A stretch of 64,000 bases of DNA from Branchiostoma floridae (Eukaryota; Chordata; Leptocardii; Amphioxiformes; Branchiostomatidae), in NCBI RefSeq assembly GCF_000003815.2, contig NC_049987.1:18878383-18942382 (forward strand). Reading direction: 5' to 3'. Numbering within the stretch: position 1 is the stretch's first letter; each line of letters opens with the position of its first letter. The notes below the pieces were generated by a model. The model saw only the letters and a list, made by a program, of their open reading frames with translations, was not told where the DNA came from and ran no database searches. This document shows positions 35,012 to 48,490 of this stretch, in pieces. The position numbers were made by a program, and so were the translations under genes.

Positions 35012-37041
35012 GTTTGTTGGATATTTGTGGTCAGCACTTTAGAACCTCTGGATGGTTTGTACTGATATCTGGTATGTGGATAGGCGTTGGAAAGACGAAG
35101 GCAAATTTCCATTTTGGACCCCCTGTAGTGTATCCTTGGTACTGTAGCTGAACTTCAGGTTGTCTTTGTTTGTTTATTGTTCTGGATATGCGATGGTCTT
35201 GAAATCATGGTGGCTGGTAGCTTTTGACATCTGGAAGACGTTGTATAGGTTTTCTGCCCCTAACAACTTCCTCTTAAACTGCATTGGAATTTACTATGTC
35301 AAGCAACAAACCTGGTGTACAGGCCTAAAAAATCAGTCCCTCTCACTGCGTTAACACTGGCCAGTCGTCAACCAATCAGATTTTACCTCCTGTCACCTTT
35401 AATTGGATTTGCGGGTATAGAGGTGTGTTTTAACATTCATTTAAACGGTCCTGTCTAACTGTGGTATGAGACCAACACATCGGAAGGGAAACGAACGTAA
35501 CCTTTGTACACAAATTGATACTTATGGTTAACTTCCTACCAGCCCTCTTGTATTCTAAACTACTCTTTGTTGTCCTCATATATAGACATGGCCCCACATG
35601 GTTAAGATCACGAACGCCAGCGTCCAACAAAGCGATACCCCACATGTGGACTGCGCGGCATCCCAACCTACCAGCGTTGAAGGTATATATTATTTGGTCA
35701 ATACTCAAAAGTTCAAATAGGTTTTTACGTTCAACTAGAAATGCAACATTATGAATGTGCACAATTTTTCCCCCTCACACTGATGTGACTTAAGGGAAAT
35801 CAATGCAGGTTTTGCTATTGCAAACCTGTAATACCAGTGACAGTGTGTGTTTTGTAACAAACCTGTCATTCTTCATATTTCTGGAATAGCTAATAGTAAG
35901 TCATATTTTCTGAACAGCTAATATTTTGCTCAAATTTGCTGGAACAGCTAATATGCTGATGTCGACCATCGGCAGTTCTGTGCTCTGATTGGTTCATTGC
36001 AAAATAAGAATAAGAAGAAAAAAGGACACACCAGCAAAACAATGTTTCTCCTTAGGGGGAAACATGATAAAGGAAAATAGTTTCATACATCTTTAGGTGA
36101 AATTCAAAGAAGTTTAGACGATGGTTAAGAAAGAATATGAGGTAACCATTTACTTGCACGTAAACAGAGACCAAAATGATTTGCCTTGATATTTTACAGG
36201 GGAAGAAAACCGAGAGGTGGAAAAAGCAAAAATTGTGTTCGGCGGAAAGGGCTCTGAGTTGGGCATGTTTCGGGTACCGAGAGGCGTTGTCGTGTCGCCT
36301 TGCAACGAAATTTTTGTAGCTGACATGATGAATCGGCGCGTTCAAGCGTTCAGCATGAAGGGTGTTTACCTCCGCCATTTTCCCACTGTCCTATCGGATA
36401 AAACCAAAGCCGAGACCATGAAACCGGTAGGCATTTCGGTTGACGTCGGTGGCCACTTATGGGTGGTTGGGAAAAGTCGTAATTATTTCGCAGGGTACAT
36501 CGTTCGGTATACCAAAACGGGGCGTCACTTATCAACGTTTTACCCGTCCTTCCCAAACAACACCTTCAGAGACATTGCCGTAGACGCACGTCGCGAACGC
36601 GTCATCGTCACAGAGCACTGGAAAGACAACGCGCAAGTGAAATTTCTCCTGTTTAACGGTACCGTCGTTGGACAGTTTGGACTCCGGGATTTGCCCGTAC
36701 ACGTGGCGGTAGGCGTAGAGGATGTTAACATCTTCTTGTCCGACAGTACTAGCGTATCTGCCTTTGACAGGACCGGACATTATCTGTTCAGCGTTGTAGG
36801 TCCCGAGAGAAATTCGGACCGTGTGGAAGTGGTCTCGGGAATTTGTACGGACAGTAGAGGGAACGTTCTTGTAGCTGACTTATTTCATGGAACAGTTGTT
36901 CTGTTCACAAAGCAGGGTGACTACGTACGCACAGTCTTATCCAATTTGGGAGGCGCAAATGGTGTGGCAGTAGGGCCGGGTGGGCAACTCGTAGTAACCA
37001 GTGTCATGGATAATACCGTCAAAATATTTTCGCATTATTGA
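33292..37041 (+). CDS. single-pass membrane protein with NHL-repeat beta-propeller
   Basis: Four coding exons join in phase: 33292-33916, 34786-34907, 35586-35682 and 36200-37041, giving 561 residues. Residues 1-208 are acidic and polar, with two copies of a short motif: IRPYAVAN (144-151) and IQPYAVVY (170-177). A hydrophobic segment (CIIGVSVAVVVTML onward, about 221-246) is the only membrane span and there is no signal peptide, so a type II topology is likely: acidic tail in the cytosol, C-terminus outside. Residue 259 begins an N-glycosylation site (NAS) and more N-x-T sites follow. Residues 290-561 are NHL-type blades: the first reads FRVPRGVVVSPCNEIFVADM, and later ones include GISVDVGGHLWVV, ICTDSRGNVLVADL and GVAVGPGGQLVVT. 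NHL propellers bind proteins or RNA; if extracellular, protein or glycan is likelier. I remember similar predicted amphioxus proteins in many copies, and their function is unknown to me. The start is the first ATG of a clean frame. Confidence 0.8.
34225..34790. repeat. tandem array in intron 1 reaching across the TM-exon acceptor
   Basis: Four diverged units of about 110-190 bp share TGTAGTGG-like, CGCTGTAC, TGTGTCGATAAAGATT and TGTCATATTGGAT phrases. Each ends in a potential acceptor: CACTTGCAG (34312-34320), CACTTTTAG (about 34430-34438), AGTTCAG (about 34590-34596), and the one used, CACTTTCAG, ending at 34785. A (TATG)n tract at about 34653-34708 lies between the third and fourth units. 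Confidence 0.7.
34961..35014. repeat. (TG)n microsatellite in intron 2 of the NHL gene
   Basis: Nearly pure TG, followed by the dispersed repeat containing GAAGGCAAATTTCCATTTTG that also follows the tract near 4033 and its flank at 4160-4190. Confidence 0.9.
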
Positions 37042-38900
<1,859 letters not shown>

Positions 38901-40096
38901 TGCGGAATGGCACTAACTTTATAGCGTTCAGTTCTGCATCTAGGGATGTCCAGCTTGTTAGCAGAGCGGGTTTGTCAGCAGCTGATGTTCTTTCTTGTGA
39001 GCGGTAGAAGTTGGCGGTACTGTTCAGACACTAATTATAAGAGTGATTTGGCAAACTTAAGAGTCAGAGTCGAACGTCTGTAGTAGAGAGATGACAGTCC
39101 GAATAAACACACAAGAACAAGTTCCGTACCGCTATTGCTTTAATCTAGTATATATATATATTCATAAGTATTAGCATACGCTAAGTACCAATCTAAGTAA
39201 GGCTAGTACACATTGTATATTCACCAAACTAACTATAGCACAAACCCATACAAAAGTAGATTATGAAGAAGAGTTCGGGGACTTTATACCTCCATGTAAG
39301 AGTTTTTATCTAAAGTTCATGCAAATAAATTCATAATTGAATCGCTAATTAGTCCCACCAAAGAACACTCAGTAAACAATTGATTTACAGATTACATAGA
39401 TAATTTCAGAAAAGACAAGACTTTCACGTGAATTATAGAAAAGTTCATTTCTTTAGCACTTTAGACTACCTATGACTACAGAATACAGCATTTTCTTCTC
39501 ACCTTCAATAATTATAAAGAATTATGGTAATATTCAACAACAGGTATTATCCCCAACCCCCCTACACACACACACACAAAGGTATTTTGCTTCAGGATAA
39601 TTCCCTGGAAGAGACGGCCGCTACATCTAGACTTGAGGGCGTGCAGCCTCCAATTAAAACCCGAAACGAATGACCGTAGGTAACATACTACGCAACGTAT
39701 TTAAGGTTTCCACGTTGGGAAGCCAGAGTCTAACATCTGTTTAGGGATTCCTCTGCCGCGACAGCTGTTCTCTACATTAGACAGCGTTCCAATACATAAC
39801 CTTATATCTGCTTGAAGATAAGCTTATTAAAAAAAACCACATGGCCTGTTCCACAAAACCATGAATATAGGGATGATTTCTAAAATTATTACATTGATTC
39901 TAAAAACAGCTACCGCGAAAAAAAGCACAACGTGCATCATTGCGCAGGTACATACAGACGACATGCCAAACCACATACTAATGCGGAGAGGGAACATAGA
40001 GATAAAGATGCGAACACTCATCACATTGACAACTACAATACTCCGTCGGCGGAGGTTACCCTCCGTCACAGAGTAACAAACTGTGGTGTGCCCCCT
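38901..40096. other. 3' flank of the NXPE gene, no separate gene
   Basis: Probably includes the 3' untranslated region of the minus-strand NXPE gene. No polyadenylation site could be fixed. Short frames near 39827-40076 have no recognisable content. Confidence 0.4.
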
Positions 40097-43000
40097 TTAA
40101 GAGGGGCAGATATAGGACAGTAGCATGTTTACATGGTTCTCTATAACATCCTGGGGTGGATGCATGTTAGCGTCATGCCACATAGACTCCGACATGTCCC
40201 AAACGTCTAGGATCACAACGTTTAGGTCTTTTAGAATTTCTTTCACCTCCAACAAAAGTTGGTACGCATACCAATCACTGTTTTCCACAAAGTGGGAGAG
40301 ATCTACGTGGTTGTTGGTATTACTTGTTCGCCAGACGACCATAGTTTCGGGAGAGCGGCTGTGCAGTCTTTCTATGGCATGACGAATACCCCAAACCCGT
40401 GCACGGAATGTTTCGATGTGTTCGGCGGTATAGTGGGCCCATAAACCTACAACTATCACAACATTCGGTCCTCCCACAATGTCGTCGATATTATCAGCCA
40501 CATAATTGATCTTATCAACTTCTATCATCTTTTGTGCGCTATTGAGGTTTCTTGGAAAGTTATGAAACGCAAATTTCAGTTTCATATTATGTTCTTTGCT
40601 TACTGACGTTGCTCCGTAAAAGATATCGCCTTCATGACGTAAGTTCATGAATTGTTTTAGAAATGCCCACCACTGTCTGGTGGTAGAATCCCCGAAAAAG
40701 AACAAAGATTTGTTTTGCAGACAATTTAACATGAATTGGGTGGCGGGAAATCTTCTTGCTCGGCACCGCAGTGAATACCAGGTTCCGTTGAACCAGTAGC
40801 CTTCTGATGCGGTCTCTGGTAGGCGGGGTGCACAGAGTGGCAGAGTCTTTTCCGCAACTTTGTTGGTCAAACCTGGAAAAAAAGACATAAATATTTCCGA
40901 AAATGATTTCATCAGGTTATACATGTTCATTTTGTATTGTATATCTATATGTCTGTGGCCACAATACCAGCCTCGCTGCCTAGTGCCCACAGTGTATTGT
41001 TTTGTAACAACCTGAATAAAGAAAGGTTCTTAGAATGAGCCAAGAGCCATAGACAGGGAAGACAACAGGAGGGTCTGGTGGATTAAGCAGAGGGTATGGA
41101 TAAGACAGTCGACCAAAGTGATGAACCGGGATGAGGCCAGGTGGATACAAACTTTTCTGGGATTGTGTTATCGCTGCAAAAGCGTTGGGAAGGGGGTCAT
41201 TAACCCCAGCCAGGGAGAGATTGTGTAAACACAGGTTACACAATTAGGTAGTGCATGAGACTTCTAGATGACATAGACACTTACGGCGGCCAGTAGCTCG
41301 GATTTTGATGCTGCTCGTCGGCGTTTCTTCAAAGCTGATATCCCTACCATGGAAATCAAAAGAAGTTCTTGTTAAAGCCACAATACTGCATGTGGCAAAC
41401 AAATGTCTGTCTATCACAATTAGCAGTTCAACAAATGATAGCATGCAAATTAGAAAATAGAGCAATAAAAGAAATGGCTGCATGTCCGTCAAACATTTAC
41501 AATATTATGTTTTTATTTTGGGACTGTGGGATCAGTTTACGCTACTCTAAATTGCTACATCCTTTCGGTGCAGTACACTATTTGTGATATCTATTATTTG
41601 ATCTTATATCTGATATAATATTGTGTGGTTTTGGGGGAAGCTAATTTTATGAATATTGTCTGTTTATGAGTATTGTCTGTTTGCCTCATTGACCTCGTTT
41701 TCGATCTATCATGGCGGCTGCGTGAGAAAGGTGTATTACCTGACTGGGAATAGCTTTTTTTCATCTGCAGTGAGCATCTCATCCTGCACTGCTGAAGTAC
41801 CCTTACTGTCACGGTGACACCCTTTGATGGAGCCGCAGCGACTTGGAGGTCTCGGCCGTTCGCAGTAGAACGATGCATTGATGGCAGGTTTGGAAAAGTC
41901 ACAAACGTCGTGAAAACTGTTGCTTTTCTCGACATTATTTGTGCAAGGCGTCCACTCCGAAATGTTCTTGTTTTCGTCCAGAAAGCTGCACACCATGATT
42001 CGCCTTGTCTGCTCAGTGTCTCGGATTCTTTTCAAAACCTGCACAGCCTCGCTAGAGTGTATAAGCTGGACTGAAACTGAGAGTTTCCCCGGCCAACTCA
42101 GCACAAAACTGGCGATGTAAGTCCCGTTTTGAAAGTCTGTGACCCTTCCCGTGGTGCTAGCCTTCACCGGCGCTGTACTGTACAGCTTGGTTCGAAGAAA
42201 ATCACCTCCGTACGATTTCGCTCTACCTTTTGAATCCCTCGCAACGATTTTGATCAGAAGTTGTTGCCCAACTTGATAGACCGGTTGAGGGTTGACCACA
42301 CTGATGACAAAGCTTTGAGTGACCAAACTGAAGTCGACTGAACCGTTTTTGTGACGCCACTGAGATATAAGAACGCCTTCTCGCTTGTTGTTACCTGCAT
42401 GTAATGCAGGTATAGTTTTCAGTAGCGTGGGAGTGTGTGGAAGGGGCGTTTCCGGAGATATATCTTTCGATTGAGCTTTCAATAGCGGCTGGTAGTTCCT
42501 TTCATTTGTGACACTGTTTAACTTCCCCTGCAAAACAATTATAGCTTTGACGTTACCATATTTTGTGCAAATTATTATTCTACGTAACAGCCATTTAAAG
42601 AACTTATGTGAGAGAATTGAAGACAAAGAAACAACATTTGCAAGCAAATACAGCATATTTCATTCATTCTCCTTCCTTGTACAAAAGCTGGTATCGTTTG
42701 CAGAAATGGGCCATTCAAATGTTGCCACTCCAAAAATAAAAATAGACTTTTTTAATCTGACCCACATGCGACAATGGGCTCTTCGCAAATACCACAGTGA
42801 GAAGTGGGCTCTTTTGAATTACCCTTTCCATATTTCCCAATGTGAAAACTACAGCCATACCGAATTTCAGCAACCCGAATTTTTGGCCCATCACACATCC
42901 ACATATGCATCGACATGCTAAGTTGCAAATTGAAATACATTTTTGATCTGAAATTAGCCAACATTTCTGTTTAGTCTTACCTCCTAACGCAACTTCACGT

Positions 43001-43259
43001 TCATCAAGAGGTAACCTATATCCGTTGTTTTATAAAACTCAATGATTTTAAGATATTGCAGTTTGACACCATCGTCCGGTGACTTGATATCCCAAATAAC
43101 GTATTTTCAAAAATAACGTATTTTTTTAAAATAACGGAGATAGGTTAACCCGCGGATAAAGGTGAACTGGCATATATCCGTGGGAATCACCTGATAGAAG
43201 ATGGAGACGAGACAGGCCAAACAAAGGAATACAACAAGCCACAGCTTGAATTTCTCCAT
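40097..43259 (-). CDS. NXPE-family protein (neurexophilin and PC-esterase domain type)
   Basis: Four coding exons join in phase: 43259-43191, 42527-41740, 41385-41285 and 40872-40097. The product is 577 residues, close to vertebrate NXPE proteins (about 550). Residues 1-23 hold a signal anchor (KLWLVVFLCLACLVSIFY). Residues about 70-200 form the Ig/filamin-like module with the family phrase GRVTDFQNGTYIASF, then WPGKLSVSVQLIHSSEAV. After a cysteine-rich linker, the C-terminal SGNH-like domain starts at GYWFNGTWYSLRC. It carries the nucleophile motif GDSTTRQW (380-387) and near the end DANMHPP, with D553 and H557 the likely catalytic partners. The fold predicts a luminal Golgi acyl-ester enzyme; I recall human NXPE1 being linked to sialic-acid O-acetylation. 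The substrate here is unknown. An acceptor (TTTTTTCAG) just before the first ATG suggests a 5' untranslated exon upstream. Confidence 0.9.
43012..43150. mobile_element. inverted-repeat element in NXPE 5' intron
   Basis: GGTAACCTATATCCGTTGTT on the left and AACGGAGATAGGTTA on the right. Shares GGTGACTTGATATCCC with the element at 17583-17778. It ends about 40 bases from the exon 1 donor. Confidence 0.65.
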
Positions 43260-43599
43260 TACAACCACTGGTGCTTTCTGAAAAAAAAAAATAGAGATTA
43301 TAGAGGCATTTTTGTAAATATAAATTTTCCTCAATAAATATGCAAATTAAGAATACATTTGCATGATTCTGTGTCGAAGCTACCTGCAGACTAAATATTA
43401 TGAATATCCGTCGTTCCTGTGTTCAGTTATTGTCCTTGAAAGATTTTGACCAAAAAAATGCCCCTGCAGTTCCAGAGCAAGCTGCTAGGTGGCCCAAAAC
43501 ACACACCACTTCTTCCTTACATCACAAGCTATCTTTCACCCAAAAAAATCAAGACCATGACACGTCCATGTCAAAAGATACAAAAATGTAAGTTCCGCT

Positions 43600-43740
43600 G
43601 CAGTATCAAGGTCATATACAAGGGGGCAAAAAGTCGACCTTGACCTTTGTCTTCCCAGTCCCTATCCACATACTAAATATCATTACAATCTATCCGGAGG
43701 TTCTAAAGTTATGCTGACAACAAATGTCCGAAAACCGAAA
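43600..43740. repeat. dispersed repeat related to the 47768-48400 array
   Basis: ATCAAGGTCATATACAAGGG, GTCGACCTTGACCTTTGTC and CACATACTAAATATCATTAC resemble phrases at 16770-16890 and the units of the array at 47768-48400. The order of elements is the same. Confidence 0.6.
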
Positions 43741-43930
43741 AACACACAGAGTCACTGACGTAGGATAGTGGATTCTATCCGAAATGTCTGACCGTTTCCA
43801 AAACCATATCCGGTTGCTTGAGTAACTACTCTTTGGCACACACACAGAGACACACCCAAAATAAACATACAGTCTCCAAGCCGACATATTCCTAAACCAC
43901 ACAGCACAGTTTACTCTTGGATGCTTTCGC

Positions 43931-44695
43931 ATGCGACTTTCTAACCAGCCTTACTACTCTATGTGCACGCTTTCACTACGAATAAAACGTAGATCATACT
44001 ATATGATGAATAGATATTTGAAAAACTGGAAAGCGAGAATGCACCAACGATTAAAGGATATTTACATTCAAACATTTAGAACCGAAATACACAATGACAA
44101 CCGGGACAAATCTTTCGGTAACAAATTACGAACCTATAGATTATTCAAGACTTTTTATAAAGAAGAAGAATATCTGATGGTGAAAAACATACAGCACAGA
44201 GTGGCTGTCACTAAACTCCGGATTAGTTGCCACAAGTTACATATCGAAACTGGAAGGCACAACCGCACCCCTCTGCAGCATAGAGTCTGCCAATTTTGTG
44301 ATCTACAACATGTAGAAGACGAACAGCATTTTATTTTACACTGTAAATTGTACCATAATGAACGGATTGTGCTTTATGAATATATCAGAAAAGAGTTCCC
44401 ATATTTTGAACATCTTAATGCAACGGATAAATTTCTATTTTTGATGCGCCTAGACAAACCCTGTATATCAAACATTATATGTTCTTATATCTACACCTGT
44501 ACAAAGAAGTGAGAAGATGTCGACCATCCTGTTAGCTTAGTACCTTCAACTAGTTAAATTGTATCCTGTTTTTTTTTTTCATATCTTTGTTATTCTGTTA
44601 TCAGTCATGTCTGTTATCAGTGACCTGTACCTAGCCCATCGAGGCATGAATGTACAATAAAGGTCTTTCATTATTATTATTATCCGGATGGTGCG
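43931..44695 (+). mobile_element. non-LTR retrotransposon, C-terminal end of ORF2 and 3' tail
   Basis: The frame at 43931-44512 encodes about 193 residues. It contains CQFCDLQHVEDEQHFILHC, the cysteine/histidine pattern found near the C-terminus of many LINE reverse-transcriptase proteins, preceded by basic, helix-rich sequence. The reverse-transcriptase and endonuclease domains are absent, so this is a 5'-truncated copy. The 3' end is AATGTACAATAAAGGTCTTT and then (ATT)n to about 44690, a simple-repeat tail of the CR1/L2 kind. A second copy of the same 3' end lies at 29780-30130. Confidence 0.75.
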
Positions 44696-46284
44696 ATATT
44701 GCGGAGTTTAATATCCTACTGCATGGACCGCACCTGTTTGGCATTTTGAGATTCCGCGCAATTAACAAAAGTGTGCGGGTATCCGATGTGCAATGAACTG
44801 GCTTCTACTGTATACATGAATAGATATTTCTAGATATGACAGTTTGCGACAGGTGGTATGAAAACAATCAACTATTGTGACGCACACACTTAATAGCCAA
44901 GGCTCCAGGTCTAGAAATGCTTCAGAACATACATTTTGATATGACCTTCAAAACCTTTCAGGCGAAGTTTAGGTCAGCAGAGAAATCAGTGTGGCGGTTG
45001 GCCTCTCTGTTTGACAATGAAGGCTCATTCTCATTGAAATGTCATGAATGCTGTCGCCTGACTTTACGACTTGATATTGAGCAAATTATAGACAGCATGA
45101 CTCGTCCCTTTGTTTTTCCACAACCATGGAATGTTTTACAAAAGATGCACCACAACATTCATATTGGTTCATGGTTTTGAAGTTTATTATAGCCTCGGGT
45201 GTTATTTCAACGCCTAAAAAATGGCTGTTGCCTGAGAGGATACGAAGAATTCAAATAGTAGCCAAAAATGGAACAATTCAGTTCCCAGAATGATTGTTCA
45301 GCAGATGAAACCAGCTACCCAGGCCCTCTGTCCGATCACGTCAGATCGCTACTGTCACTGATCTTGGAGGCTGTATGAGGAGGTTTATGCCTGTCGCCAA
45401 ATTCGGTAACAAACGTTACCACCACGAGTACGATGGTTTCCACGGTTATATTATCCACCTATAAAACTAGAAATGGCCGTTTATGTGACGCTTTCATCAT
45501 CATCGTCATTGACTGCCATTTATATCCCACTTTGCTTACAAAATGTTGTACAGAAATGACTGTAACAAACGTTACCATTGTTTGCTACTTTCTAAGCATT
45601 CTGTCTGAACCTTTGCAAAAATGCTGCCCCATTTATGAATATCCATAGGGACGTCAACTTATGCCTAAATGATGTAGCCAATAATGTTGTTGCCATTTTT
45701 TGGCTATGGTTAAAAGAGGAATTTCCCTAAACAGCCAGGTAGTTTTCACTGAAAATAAAGCTGATTTAGTTTTCGACCAAAAAAATGCCATTTTGACATT
45801 TCAATGAGAACGAGTGATACACCATCTCAATTGACTCTAACTTGTCTATGGGAACAATGACAAACAGACTAGCTTGTGATCTAAAAGTAAAGTCAAGGAA
45901 AAAATAGATATAGTTTCTTTATGAGATACAGGTAGACCTTGCAAAATTTAGGCGCGTATTTTCCCAACTTTGAGAGCCACACCCTGTTTATTTTGTTCGT
46001 GAAAATTGAATAATTACCGGCGTTACAAGGAAAAGTTTCGACAACTTAGTATCCAATTAAAACAAAAGAAGTACTAGTAGTAGAATGACATACCTCAACA
46101 AACTAGGAGCAAAATGTTTTTACGGGTTGCAGGTACGGACCACCGCGGCTATCTCTGTAGTGTGCAGGTGAAAATAGCTAGGGAAACCGGTTGTTCTGGT
46201 TATACATTAGGACGGTTAGTCTCTACTAGGCCCCTTGATTATAGGGACAAAAATTTCCCAAGGGAGTTTGGCTACCATAAGAGT
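44696..46284. other. non-coding stretch, no gene recognised
   Basis: An 87-codon frame at 44917-45180 has no recognisable family. The short palindrome-like GGTAACAAACGTTACC occurs at 45404-45419, and GTAACAAACGTTACC occurs near 45563. Confidence 0.45.
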
Positions 46285-48490
46285 ACTCTCCAAGCAGAGG
46301 TTAGGCTCCGGCTGTTTTTTAACGTTTTTTTTTGTCGTTTTGATCGGGCTTTCAATTTTGCATTGTTTCTTGAAGTCCGCCAGCCAATAGCTTTTGACAA
46401 TACAAGATACAATAGAAACAAGAGTTCGTAGACCTCAGGCCTGCATGAAATGTATTGGGTTTCTGTAGACCTATTGTGTATTTTTGCCTTTTTGTCTGTG
46501 GTACGTGGTTGGAAAAATGAGCTTTTTACTGTGTTGGTTGTGCACCATGCAAAAGTCTGACTCTGAAATTCCATTTTCTGAATTTGTAAGTTTGGACAGG
46601 GATGAACATTACTTATTTTGGATTTCTTAAGTATGTAACCAACCACAGTACTTTGAAGTTGTTGAGATGCTACCTTTTTTTGTCTCAGATGGCCCATGCA
46701 CATGTAGTTACTCTGTCACATGATATACTAATATCTTCCTATTTCAATGTACTGACCTAATGCAGCTGCTAAGTCTCCTTGGTTTGTGTTCTTCCAATGA
46801 TATTCATTAAAGATTTATTTCTGGGGTGTTATTCACTTGACATCGGAATGTTACTCGCATAATTTGACCAATGATACTTTTATCTGTAGTTCCATAGACA
46901 TTAGACAACATGAATAGTGGTAGCCCCCATGCAGCAGCAACAGTTAGTCCCCAGGGTGGTATGATATTTTCATTCAATCCATCCAACCCAAACCTAAATC
47001 TCCTGTAGTATCTAAGCCAAATTTAACAGCATAATTTACTATGAAAAATGTCCTTGTCAATCCCATTTATAGATGGCAAGCTGCTGGCAATGGAAGCTTT
47101 GAAAAGTTCAGAAGCTGTTGTAGTCAAAGCAAACACCCAGCAAACATCCCCACAAACCAATGAGCAGTTGCTTAGAAGGGGAATTTCATCATATATTTGC
47201 CGCGACAAAATGCAACAAACGATACTGAATTTAAAACAGAACAAAGCTAAGCCTCCACCACTTAACCCTGCCTGTACCATAGATTAAGCAGGCCTAAAAA
47301 CCAAACGAATATGACTAGCCCAAAACAACAAATTACCTGTATACAGTATGGAAATGGCATTACCAAAGAAACAAAAAGAAACACAGGACAAATCATACAC
47401 ATACCTTTCTCTTATGCCCACACTCTATACAGTTCTCCTCCACATTAGAAAATTGCATCTTCTTCTGTTTAAGTTCAAGTTCAACCATGATTGCCAACAG
47501 GGTAAAGGAACTTGTACCGGAACTTAAAACTCAGTACTATACAGCTCTAGAAACACCACAAAGAGTAATAAGCAAACTCCAATTATACCTGACCAACAGA
47601 TATATAATCTGGCACACTCCCGTCATCTGGCAAACTGTCAGTGCCACTAAGTAACCTGATACATTGAAGGTGGCCCAGGCCAGATGATGGTTCTACACCC
47701 AACCATAATCTGTTTTTAAAACCAAGCAGATATTGGGAGGATGCCCCAACCACACTAAAACAGGGTCAACCTATACAGTATCAAGTTCAAGCACTAGGAG
47801 GCCCAAAATCAAACCTGACCACCAGGACACCACAAACAACTCACGTACCAAATGGCAACACAATGGCACCTTGCGTTCCAGAGATACAGCGCACGCCCCG
47901 TGCCCGCACGAAAGGTAACCTAAAATGTCAAGTTCAAGCACCAAGGGCGCCAAAATCAAAATTGAGCATTATTCAGCCACCGCCGACACATGTGCCAAAT
48001 ATCATCGCGCCAGCACCAGCCGTTCAGAAGATATAACTCCGGAAACACCCCTCCCGGACACAAAATTCGACCTGCCGGGTCAAGTTCAAACGCGACAAGG
48101 CCCAAAGTCAATCCTAGGCAACAGGCAACAACCCCCCACCCATGCACCAAAAATCGTCGCAATCGCGCGTATCGTTCCGGACACACAGCGCCAAAAGTGC
48201 CCCAAAAACACCAAAAATGCCACCTTCAATGTCAAGGTCAAGCGCCAGGAGGCCCAAAATCACACCTGAGTGTCAGGCTACCACCCCTAACCCACGTACC
48301 AAAAATCGTCGTGCTCGCACCATCCGTTCACGAGATACAGCGCCCTACATCCCCGGCTACCGAAAAGTTTCCACCAGCATCAAAACCATACCTGCATACA
48401 TGCAGGTAAATAGAAAGCCCGGTAAAAACGGCTAAAAAAACGTTTAAAAAAACAGCCGGCGCCTAACCTCTGCTTGGAGGGTACCATAGA
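46285..48490. mobile_element. 2.2 kb element with inverted ends of about 50 bp
   Basis: Near 46290 the plus strand reads CTCCAAGCAGAGGTTAGGCT, CCGGCTGTTTTTTAACG and a T-rich run. Near 48490 the complement shows CTCCAAGCAGAGGTTAGGCG, CCGGCTGTTTTTTTAAACG and a T-rich run. The first bases, CTCCAAGCAGA, also begin the small element at 61876-62053, so the two may share a transposase. Inside, frames at 46114-46431, 46272-46703 and 47048-47287 show no transposase motif. The right third is the tandem array listed next. Confidence 0.65.
47768..48400. repeat. diverged tandem array, about four units of 130-155 bp
   Basis: Each unit begins TCAAGTTCAAGC or GTCAAGCGCCA, continues GGAGGCCCAAAATCA and CACGTACCAAA, and ends ATACAGCGC. 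Unit starts are near 47780, 47928, 48075 and 48232. The array ends in the palindrome ACCTGCATACATGCAGGT at 48390-48407. Frames through it are repeat-driven. Confidence 0.7.

Noticed and set aside
40980-41243. Minus-strand open frame between NXPE exons 3 and 4
   Set aside because: Phases of exon 3 (phase 1 out) and exon 4 join directly to give a family-typical ATGRRLTNK sequence. Adding this frame is not needed and its sequence has no NXPE resemblance.
44917-45180. 87-codon plus-strand frame
   Set aside because: No recognisable family, no splice or promoter support, and flanked by LINE-derived DNA.
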